Below the pieces are notes generated by a model that worked only from the letters and a program-made list of their open reading frames with translations, was not told where the DNA came from and ran no database searches. DNA of 64,000 nt from Bactericera cockerelli (lineage: Eukaryota; Arthropoda; Insecta; Hemiptera; Triozidae), in contig CM044955.1 of NCBI GenBank assembly GCA_024516035.1, forward strand, positions 45,068,085 through 45,132,084, written 5' to 3'. The translations under genes and the position numbers were made by a program. This document shows, piece after piece, positions 28,301 through 40,300 of this stretch; position 1 is the stretch's first letter; the number at the start of each line of letters is the position of its first letter.

Positions 28301-31300
28301 AACCCAAGGATGCTAAAAAATAATTTTACGATTTTTTATCACGTGATCTTCTGGGTAAACAAACCAGGTAAGTCTCAAAAAATGATGTTCAAAATCTTAA
28401 AAGTGTAGACCGTGTAGGGTCGTCTTGTACTCAAAGAGTAATTAGCTATTTATGTCTGATAATTATTTTCCTTGAAATTAATTAAAGGCCAGTCAAATGA
28501 ATGATTGTTTGTTTCTCGATGATAGTTTTCAAGCATATTTTTCTGCATTCTATGAAATATTATCTTTAAACTTCTTGAGTTTTTTTAGTACAAGTTACAT
28601 TATTATAATTCGGATGCTGAAATGGCAGATACGCATTTAGCTTATGGAGTTGCCAACAGGAACATTTGGGATCACGTGAAAAACATAGTTTACGAAATCT
28701 GGTAGCAAGAATCCTGTTGGCATTCGATGACCTGACAGAAAAACTTGGAATCTTCCGCAACATTAGACGGAACATGATGAAGAGGTTCAACCTTTGCATC
28801 CAGGAAGGTGGACGCCTCTTCCAACAGTTCCTCTAAGGGAATTGAGAAGGGAGAGAGAGAGAGAGGCAAAGAGCGAAAGAGAGAGAGAGAGAGAGAGAAA
28901 GACAAGAAGGTAGAGGGACAGTTCTGGGTTAGAACTAAGGTACTAAAGTCACCATTGGTTTCAAAAATTTGTGTGAGGAGAATCCATAGTGTGTAGGTAC
29001 TATGGCTAAATAAAAAATGGCAACAGTCTTTTTTATTTTGAAGTCATGAATTTTTTGCTGGCTCTGACGTTCGGACGGGAGGACTAGCTTACCACTGAGC
29101 TAATCGTGCGCGTCTAATCGTTTCTCATTGAACATACTAACACAAAATGTTTTTTTAAATACCTTTTTGTTTATATCAAAATAGTATAAAACATAATAAA
29201 GACTGCAAAAGTTTATTAATTTTACAAAATATTATCTTGTTTTTTTCAAGACTTCTATTAAGAGTTGGCAATCGGTAAATATTTGTTATTTAATTAGTAT
29301 TGTTTATGATAGAAGAACCTACCTACATATTTACCTGGATTTATTTCATAAACTCTATTTTCGTTTGGGAAATTCGCTAGTTTTTTTTTCTCTCGTAGGG
29401 AAGCATAAGAAAAACCATCCTTACATTATGTGTATTGTGATACCAATAGTATCTGATATAACTCAATTTACAGATAGTATTACCCCCAAAAAAACCATAA
29501 GTTGTTGGTGTTACAACAGGTCAGATACAGGTATGAATAAAATATTCCATCAGATTTTTTTGATAATCAAAATAATAATGACCGCCGAGAATTGAACCTC
29601 GGTCTTACTACTAACACTCTTAGCACTACCACATCTAGCTAACACCACTGACAATCTGAGAGGCACGAAATTTATCATTTGAATTTTCCTAAACTGGCTG
29701 ATGAAGGCATGTGAGACCGCGGTATTCAAAAAAAGCAATGTAAACAATTTTTGTAAACAATACAAGACGCCCTTACACAGTCTACAGCTAGAAAACTCTT
29801 AGGATTTTTGAAGAGTTTTTGGCAAACATCTAATAATTTTTCCCAGAAGATCACGTGATAAAAAATCGTAAAATTATTTTTTAGCATCCTCGGGGCGGCC
29901 GCCAACTTTTATCAAACTTGCCCATGTCTGTGCCAAAATTTGTTCGGACAAATGTCGAGTGTTTTATTTAGTAAAAAAGTTTTTTTGGGTGTTTTTTTCA
30001 GTTCAGGTGTAAAAAAATATGACAAACCAAATCGTAAAAAACAAAGCAGTGTAGCTAGAAACATCGAAATTTTGTTGGCTTTCTGCAGAAATGTTCAGAA
30101 CCAACTCATCTTAAACAGGAAAAAAGTACTGACCTGAAGAATAAACCAAAGTCGGACTTTTTCGGAAAGTTGCAAAAAATCACTTTGTGCAGTTACGAAG
30201 GCGAATCCGGAAAAACGGATTGCAGATCCGGCCTGGAAATGTCGTCAGTAATCTACCATTAACGGGTGTAAACGTTTTTTTTGGTCCACCCTGTATAAAT
30301 GATATCTTTCACGCCTCTCCAAGAGTCAGATTTACTCTCTTCGCCGACGATACCACCATTCTTATAGCAGGCAGAAATAGCAATATTTGCTATTGAGTCC
30401 AACTGCATTATAGGATTCCTCTCCCACTCTCTCTGTAGCAATTATGAAAAATTGCATGTTAATGTAGCTATTATTCACTACTTGTTTTGGGGTGGGGCAC
30501 CTGTTGTTAACTTATCCGCCCACCCTGCTGGAATATTTCTCTTACTTTTACAGCATCTTAAGTTATGGTTTGATTTATTGGACTTATCTTCAGGTGTCCA
30601 GTCAGTATTTATCTTCCAAAAGAAAGCCATCCGAAATATCTATGGTATGAGAAGATTTGAATCTTGTAGAGATGTGTTTTTTTTCACTTGGGCAATTTAA
30701 GCAATTACTAATATGGTCGTTCGTGCCGATCCTCTCAAAGTCTACATGAGGTAAATGAGGTTGGTACTTCTTAGAAAGGACTTCAGTGAGTCCACTTCAC
30801 TGGTTGAGCTCATTAAAGATGGTTTTGGTTCAAATGATTGGCGGTTTACATTAAAAGTTTTACATTAATTTATAATTCGACAAGATAGGGGATCACCACA
30901 GGTACACACAGGAGGAGGGAATAGTGAGTTAGTCTTGTGTGACCAAGAGATGTGTTTAAACACCATAAAAATATAACCCTTTACGGACAACTCATCTTGG
31001 ATTCATGTGTCTTGATTCACAAAATATCTGACCAGTTACCCAGACACAGTGACATTTGTACAATACAAGACGGAGGAACAACATCATCACAACAAGAGAC
31101 AAAAATTTACATAAATATATCCTAGGAGAGGGCATAAAAATTACAATGTTTTGCCAGATACCCTGAAAGCTCTCACTCTTTATTAATTTAAAAATACCCT
31201 CTAATCCTTTCTCTTACTTCTATGTCATTACATTCATTACATTATGAAAGAATTTCTGGAGGCAGCGCGTGACGGGACACTGGAGGGAAGCTTTCCCTGT

Positions 31301-34300
31301 TGATCAATTTTTCTCCCTAAGTTTTTTTTTTAAGTATTAGTTATAAGTTTATCTGTGTTTTTTTAATGTAAGGACGTTGAGCATAATACGAAATTGTATA
31401 TTTATCTCTATACAGGGTGTAACAGACTAAATGTAAAATCTCTTAAGAGGTGGTAGTATAGATCATTTCCAACCATCAATGTTCTATAACACTTTTGATT
31501 TAACTCAGTGGTTCTCGAGATATTATTTTTTTGAATTATTTTTACAAGTCCCCTGCCGCTCGACAAAGAATGGCATCTACCTCCGTAAATACAGTAGATG
31601 AAGCAATAGATTTAACTTTTTCCATAAGATAACAATATTTCACTATTATTTAGACTAGATTTATTCTTAAAAAGTGCACACGTACTGAAAAAAATCGGCA
31701 GCAGCGGAAAATTTATCTCGAACATGAAATCCACCTGAAACTTCAGCCGCCATTTTCTCAAAATACTGCCCTCATAAAGTATTAGTTTTATTTATTTAAA
31801 AACTTGCTTGAAGTCTTATCTTTCAGAAAATATGACACACTTGATATAAAACTTTCATTTTTTATTGGAACCAAGAGAAACTAAAAAAAAAGTCAGTCAG
31901 TACTACTAACTGTACCTACTAGGCTACCATCCTACTTTTACCTAGGGAACTAATTTTTTTCTTCAATTTGACAAATTATGGTTGTCATTTACTTTCCAAC
32001 GGCCCAAAAAGTTAGCCTCAGTCGATTCATTGATAAGGCTGCGGACTCTTAACTTGGAGGTCACTGGTTCGAGTCTCAAGTATGGCAAATATTTAGTAAG
32101 ACGAGTTTGAGCTATTGTGACACCACGATCGTGATTAATTGACCTTAATATTTTAGTATGTATGTATGGTTTTATTTGTGGTGAAGCACAAGGCCTTTCA
32201 CATTTTTTGTAGGTAGCGCAGCATTACTAAGAGCCTCCTTTACTTTTCGAATTATTCTATTACATTAATTTCTTTTTACTCTGGTAATGCCGCCACTGGT
32301 CGTTACTCATACAAGTAACTACTCATTTTTCCTCACGAGGTATGAGTGGACCCCGAACATCCAAGTACAGAGCAGAAAAACTCCTGTCCCGCTGGGGATC
32401 GAACCCAGGTCACCATGCGTGCAACGCCTAGCACGCTAACTCACTCTGCCACGGTGACTACTAATTGACCTTAATATTTTAGTATTCCATGTGTTTTATT
32501 AAAATTCGGTACCTACTAACATAATAATTTGTACCTCTATGTACCAACTTATGAATGTTCCATATTCACCGTACCACCTTTACCTGTGGGTGTTAACTAT
32601 GTAGGTACATTGTTATGTTTCATTTCATTCAAACCATTTTATCATTGAGACCCTTTCCTCTTATGAACAAATGAACAATTACGATTAATATTGATTTCTG
32701 AAGCACCACAGCTAAAAGTATCATACATGGATACGTACATACTAATTTGCCACACTTGAGACTCGAACCAATGACCTCCAAGTTAAGAGTCTACTGAGGC
32801 AAACTTTTGGGCCGTTGGAAAATAAATGGCAACCATAATTTGTCAAATTGAAGAAAAAAATTAGTTCCCTAGGTAAAAGTAGGATGGTAGATTGGTAGCC
32901 TAGTAGGTACAGTTAGTAGTACTGACTGACATTTTTTTTATTTCTCTTGGTTTCAATAAAAAATGAAAGTTTTATATCAAGTGTGTCATATTTTCTGAAA
33001 GATAAGACTTTAAGCAAGTTTTTACATAAATGAAACCAATACTTTATGGGGGCAGTATTTTGAGAAAATGGCGGCTGAAGTTTCAGGTGGATTTCATGTT
33101 CGCGATAAATTTTCCGCTGCTGCCGATTTTTTTCAGTACGTGTGCACTTTTTAAAAATAAATCTAGTCTAAATAATAGTGAAATATTGTTATCTTATGGA
33201 AAAAGTTAAATCTATTGCTTCATCTGCTGTATTTACGGAGTTAGATGCCATTCTTTGTCGAGCGGCAGGGGACTTGTAAAAATAATTCAAAAAAATAATA
33301 TCTCGAGAACCACTGAGTTAAATCAAAAGTGTTATAGAACATTAATGGTTGGAAATGATCTATACTAACACCCCTTAAGAGATTTTACATTTAGTCTGTT
33401 ACACCCTGTATATAAAACAGAAAAAAGGACTACCTACCTATGTTTGTTTGTCCGGAGTTGTTTAGCCAAAACGGTAAGAGATAGCGAAAAATGTCTCAGA
33501 ATTGACCCCCCCAAAACCATTATCGCTTTGTCCAGAAAAATCATAAAAAGTTCAAAAAGGCATTGCTGTCCAGCAGTACGGCCATGCCTTAGTAAATTTG
33601 AAATTTAGTCCCGTTGCAAAGCACGGACAAACGGCTAGTACTCAATAAAATAAATTAATTATTATTTGATTGGACAGTTTACTATAACAAAAAAAAAACA
33701 CACTTTATTACAAAAAACAAGAGAAATAGGTGTATGTTGCAATTGTTGCACAGTATTAAATTGTATGTGTGTGTACCATTACGATATAGTAATGGGTAAG
33801 AAAATATTAATAAGATTAAAAAGTAATACTATTTTGATGATGTGAAATTTTATTAGTTGTACTTATGGGAAACTATACTTCAATTATTTTCAGAGATGTA
33901 GAAGTTAATGACAATTCAACAAAAGATGACGTACACTTGGCATTATCACGTTTTTTCAAAGGTAAGTCATTAATTCATTATCTATCGTCTAAAAATATAG
34001 GTAGTTCTTAATGTAGAACCACTTTATTAAGAAGTACTGGAAAAAAACTTCAATTTATTTAAAGAAAAACAAATTAATCTGATTTGAAACTTTCGATATA
34101 ATATGTAGGTACATGAAACCTTTCATGCACGTCTGCAGAAAATCCCGATGTTCTGAAATTTCTTGTATCTATCTATATATTAATGCGAAAGTTAACACTC
34201 ACTCATTCATCTCAATTTCTAAGCACTGATGTGTCCTAGGAGAATGAAATTTGGCATGTAGGTCACTTTTAGGTGCGCACTAAGAAAGGATTTTGAAAAA

Positions 34301-37300
34301 TTCTCTCAGGGGCGCCAGCCGCTAGAAAAAAAGGGCGCATTTGCATGAAGAAAAAAAAACATTTTTACCTTTTCATCACTGATTCTACGTACCGGTAAAT
34401 TTCTGGTAGCTTAAAATTTATGTATAGGTTGATTTTATACTGTAGATGGGCAATAAGAAAGATTTAATTATATTCCAACTGGGGCGCCAGCCGCGACGGA
34501 AAAAAAGCGAGTCCTAGAAACACACAAAAAAATATTTACGTTTATAGACCTTAATGTCATTTTTTCTCGAAATTTGAAGTGACGACCTACCAACTCAAAG
34601 CGAGAAAGTTTTAGGCAAAGGTCTGAGCTTTCATTTGACATATCGATCGCAAAATTCTGATTAGCCGTTCTTTAGCTACACCGGGCAAGGACAAAAAATG
34701 GGTGGGAGACACAATTTTTTTCTCACTTTTTTACTTTTCTGTGTGGTCTGGCGAAGCAGCGGGTGTAACCCGAAGTTATAAGGGCAGTGTTTACTTCTTA
34801 GAATGTTTAATGAGTTTATTTTCAATATTAATTAGGTACCCTTTAAGGTTTTGTTAATAAATTATATTAATCAAGGGTGATAAATCTCATGAGGGCTAAT
34901 CAGCTGTTTATCTGGTGCTGTTGGTTCTTAATCAAATACTTTTGAAAGTGAGCTATTGACTAAAATAAATAAGCGTCTGGTGAATAATCAAGAGATAGGT
35001 GTTGCAATTTCATATGCTGACCCTTAATAGTGCTAGTTTCTATACAGTAAACGCTCAATGTTCTCTCCTTCATTCTGAAATTCTCAATTTTTTTCACAAA
35101 TGAATCCATGCTTTCTGAGAGAACTAATGAGTTCTATTTTCCACCAGTAAGGCCATGGCCTACGTGGTCAAAATCCCGAATGGGAGTATGGCCCGGCTAA
35201 GTTTCGAACTCGCGACCTTTGGATTACCAGACATACGCCTTGACCACTGAGCTACTGGAACAGACAGCTTCCATTTTAAGCTTAATCCATAACTGAACTG
35301 GGTTCTATTTAAAAAAAAAAGTTGACCTCAATCCCCAACCCGCGAGAAAATTTCCAAGATCTTCAATGTTTCCTTTTCAAAATCATGAAACCGTGAGTGC
35401 GTCCTTTATCTTTAGTCACCCTGTATCCTACTTGTATTTAAGAAAATCAAGTTGACCCAGACAGGTTCATAAGTTATCATAGAGAGATGTACTTGTTACA
35501 GAATTGATATTTTCTTTTCTTAACAGGATATGATAGAACATCTATTTAGTATGACTTATGACCGACTCTGTCTCTAAATTTGGTTATGATATACTCATAA
35601 TTATACTCGTAGTTGATGTATTTTTTTTGTATTGATTTATTATTACTTACAATATTTTAATTTGTACTTCCGTTTCCAGGATGTTACCCTAAATATGTAA
35701 TTCCCAACTCAACTGAACTCTTCAAAGATGTCAACACTGTACAGAATGTACTGCTTTGTTTAATGTACCATGTGGGTGTGCGGTCCATCCACAAACATGC
35801 TGAAATTGTTGATAAAATAACCAAGTATTTGGATGAGAGTACTCAGAAGTATCTAACAGCTTTCTTACAACTATTGATGGTTGAATGCACTGATAAAAAT
35901 AGCATAACACAAAATTTCATCAGTGAAATTTACGATAGGAGCTCAAGTAAGTGAAAAAAAACTTTTTGTAAAATAATTACTACGGACTGGTCTCAGAAGT
36001 CCTGAAGTATTATTAAATATTTTTGATAGATTGGAATAGTGTAAGATTCTTTAAGTTACATTTTGTTTCTCTTGAAATAAATCACACAAATATGTTAAGA
36101 AAGTGAGACCGGAAGAAAAGTTTACGAAATACAACAACATTGCGGTAAATGTATTATAAGCAAGAATTTTGTCCATGTTGCTGGTCCCACTACTACTATT
36201 TCATCAGAATTCAATCCTTTTCCTTTGACAATTGTAAGAAGCTAAATTCCTATTCCTCGTATCGACAAAGTTTAAAAATATTGTTTTTTATTTATTGAAT
36301 ATGATTTTTTTCTCTCAAAGTATTGAACATACATTTTACGTGGGATTTGTGATACATGGCTGCCATATCCTCCCAGTAGGTTATGGAAATAAAGTTATAG
36401 TTGTTTCTTTTCTATTTTCAACGAAAAATTCGGTAGTATGATTTTCATGACATTAGGCAATACGTTTTTGCTGAAGTGTGGTCCATAGATTAAAGAAGAA
36501 GATATTGTAACAAGATATCGATTTTTTTTTTCTTTTTAAACATTTTATTTATTTATTAACAATATTGGATTTTTACAAAGGTTCTTTTCCTAAGCTAATG
36601 ATAAAAGCTTCTAAGAAAATGTATCTAAAACCATAAACTATTTAAATAAATAAAAATATAGCCACAGTGGGAATCGAACTTGCGACCTATTGGTTCGAAG
36701 ATGAAAATTTTGATAGTTTTCTCCTGTATCCGAGCGGAACAACTGAGTTCTGTTTGGCGCGGCGTGACCTTGACAACTCTCTCGATAAATTCTAGTTGTT
36801 TTCTTTAAAATAAGCTAGTACACTTTTTATCTTCGAACCTGGGTCACAGGTTCGATTTACAGTGTGACAACATTTTTAATGAATTAATTTATGTTTATTT
36901 TTTGATATATATGCGTTTTTATTTTGTAACATTGTCTTGTATGAAATGACCTGACGTCCGGGAGCGCCAAATGAAAAAAAGTACTTGACTTCGGAGCGCC
37001 TTGATGTGAAGAATTCAACATATTTTCTTGGCGCTACTTAACAGAATGTGTCGTATATTGGAGCTAAAAAGATGTTATTGAAATTTCAATGATTAAATCC
37101 AATGGTTTTTTTTATTCCTTTCAGAAAACTGCGATGCAATATTACAAACATATACTGGTTATTCTAATAGCCCCTCCACTCCTAAAACGTCTAAAAATGT
37201 CCACAAAAATTTCAAGACTCCTGTCAGTTTTGGGACACCTTGTTCTTCACGTTCCAGTGTTTCATCGCCATCTTTGTACAAATCATTCCTGCAGTCTCCA

Positions 37301-40300
37301 ACTGTGTTGAATGTACTAAATGAAGAAAAGACTCAAGAAATCAAGAGATTGATGGAAGACCTCCTTGCCGAAGAAGAAAAAAATCTCAGTCTTGAAAAAG
37401 AAATTCTAGAATTAAAGAAAAACTTGAAAAATGTTAATGAGAAAGAAGAAGTAAAAAGGATGGTGCTCAAGGAGTACGAAGAACAAATATCTTCTTACGA
37501 AATAAATATTGAAAAGCTCGACCAGGAGCTCTTCAAATCGAAAAATGAAGTTACTTCTCTTAATAAAGAAGTTGCAAACCTTCAGAGTGAATTGGATTAC
37601 TTTTATAATTCAAAATTGAACAATGCTGATAACAGCAATATTGTTGAAGAGATTTCGCTCAGAGACAAAACCATACGTTCTTTACAACAAGAAATTCATT
37701 GTTTAATAGAGAAAAGTAACATAGCTGAAAATGAATTTTCAAAGTTAGAAGAAGAAAATGGTTCTATTAAACATGATATGGAGCAAGATAAACTTTTGAT
37801 AGATAGCCTGCAATCACAAATTAAAAGTTATCAGTTTAAAATTGAAAAATTACACAATGAACCGACCTATCCAAGTTTAGCACAAGAAATGGAGCCTCAA
37901 GTCATATTAGATTTGAGAGGAGAACTAGATAATAAAAAACACGCTATTGAAAGCCTAAGTGAATCAAATTTAAAATTATATGAAGATTTGGTAAAAGCAA
38001 AAGAGGATATTGAAACTTATATTCAAGAAAAAGCAGAAATTGTAAATAATTTGACTCTAAGTCAAGCTGATAATGTTGAGCTCAGCAATCAAAAAAAAAT
38101 TCTATCTGAAGAGTTGGTCCAAAAACGTGTTGAAATAACAAACTATGTAAAAGAAAAAGAAGTCTTACTAACAGAATTAAGCCAAAAAAATGAAATTAAT
38201 GCAAATCTAAACAAAGAAAAAACAAACATTTGTGAAGAACTTGTTAAGTGTAACGAAAATCTAGCAAAGCTTTCAACCCTAAAACAGTCTGCTGATGAAA
38301 AACTTTTGGAACAAACGGATCAAATCAATAAACTAATCAATGAAAAAGAAATCACCGAAAAAATACTCAGCCAAAAATCTGAAGAATTGACCCAAAAACA
38401 TGTCGAAATAACAAAATATCTGCAAGAAAGAGAAGTTCTCCTAACAGAAATAACACAAAAAGACGAAATTTATGAAAATGTAATAAAAGAAAAAACAAAC
38501 ATACGTAAAGAATTAGAACAGTATAAAGCCAATCTGGCAGCACTTTCCACTCTAAAAAAAACTGCAGATGAAAAAATGTTAGAACAAACGGTTCAAATCA
38601 ATAAAATAACCAATGAAAAAGAAATCACCGAAAAAACACTCAACCAAAAATCTGAAGAGTTGGCCCAAAAACATGTTGAAATAACAAACTATCTGCAAGA
38701 AAAAGAATTTCTTCTTACAGAATTAACCCAAAAAGACGAAATTAATGCAAATGTAATGAAAGAAAAAGCAAACATATGTAAAGAATTAGATCAGTATAAA
38801 GAGAAGCTAGCAGCACTGACCACTCTAAAACAGACTGCTGATGAACAACTGGCGGAACAAACAGAACAGATCAGAAACATTAGCAATGAAAAAGAAATGG
38901 TTGAAAAAACACTCGCCCAGATATCTGAAGAGTTGTCTCAGAAAAATGTTGAAATAACAAACTATCAGCAAGAAAAAGAAGTCATACTAACAGAATTGGC
39001 AAAAAAAGAAGAAATTAATGCAAATATAACAAGAGAAAAAACAAAGATTTGTGGAGAATTAATTCAGTGTAAAGAAAATTTAGCAGAACTTTCAAACTTA
39101 AAACAGACTGCTGAAAAAAAACTGTTTGAACAAACAGAAAAAATCGACAAAATTGTCAACGAAAAAGAAATCATTGAAGAATCCCTCAACCAAAAATCTG
39201 AAGAGTTGGCCCAAAAACATGTTGAAATAACAAACTATCTGAAAGAAAAAGAAGTTCTTCTAACAGAATTAACCCAAAAAGACGAAATTATTGCAAATCT
39301 AATTACAGAAAAAGCAAACACTTGTGAAAAATTAGTTCAGTATAAAGCTAAACTAGCAGAACTTTCAACTTTAAAAGAAACTGTAGATGAAAATTTTTTG
39401 GAACAGACGGTTCAACTCAATAAACTTACCAATGAAAAAGAAATTGTTGTAAAAAGACTCAACCAAAAATCTGAAGAGTTATCCCAAAAACATGTCGAAC
39501 TGACCAACTATCTACAAGAAAAAGAAGTCTTACTGTCAGAAATAACCCAAAAAGTGGAATTTATTGCCAATATAATCAAAGAAAAAGCAAATATTTGTGA
39601 AGAACTAGTTCAGTGTAGAGCCGATCTAGCAGAACTTTCAACTCTAAAAAAAAACTGCAGATGAAAAAATGTTAGAACAAACGGTTCAAATCAATAAAAT
39701 AACCAACGAAAAAGGAATCATTGAAAAAACACTCAACCAAAAATCTGAAGAGTTGGCCCAAAAACATGTTGAAATAACAAACTATCTGCAAGAAAAAGAA
39801 GTTCTTCTAACAGAATTAACCCAAAAAGACGAAATTAATGCAAATGTAATGAAAGAAAAAGCAAACATATGTAAAGAATTAGATCAGTATAAAGCCAATC
39901 TAGCAGCACTGACCACTCTAAAACAGACTGCTGATGAAAAACTGGCGGAACAAACAGAACAAATCAAGAAAATTGTCAATGAAAAAGAAATCATTGAGAA
40001 AACACTGAACCAGAAATCTGAAGAGTTGGCCGAAAAACATGTTGAATTATCAAACTATCTCCGAGAAAAAGAATTCTTACAAGCAAAATTAATCCAAAAA
40101 GAAGATATTAATTCAAATATTTGTGAAGAACTGGTTCAATGTAAAGCAGATCTAGCTAAACTGTTAACTCTTAAAGAAGCTGCTGATAAAAAACTGTTGG
40201 AACAACTAGATCAAATCAATGGAATTGTCAATGAAAAAGAAATCATTGAGAAAACACTGAACCAGAAATCCGAAGAGTTGGCCGAAAAACATGTTGAATT

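Larger units (their letters stand above)
31405..33638 (+). mobile_element. Helitron remnant interrupted by a TIR element
   Basis: The 5' end TCTCTA (31405-31410, preceded by A) continues at 33411 with tataaaacag. The 3' end is acggacaaacggCTAG (33635-33638), followed by T. The A/T host dinucleotide and TC...CTAG ends are Helitron hallmarks. The interior line gccaaaacggtaagagatagc is shared with the Helitron at 55053-56305. Non-autonomous, about 235 bp once the inserted element is removed. Confidence 0.7.
24444..33893. other. NuMA intron 2 (9.45 kb) filled with nested transposons
   Basis: Contains two inverted Tc1/mariner-type elements (24678-27149, 27904-30293), a palindromic MITE between them, a broken LINE, a long-TIR element inside a Helitron, and several SINE fragments. 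The remaining bases near 33640-33890 show nothing recognisable. Confidence 0.8.

Noticed and set aside
37274..39664. Separate protein starting inside the NuMA rod
   Set aside because: The apparent start is a TTG within exon 5, and the frame is continuous with upstream coding sequence.
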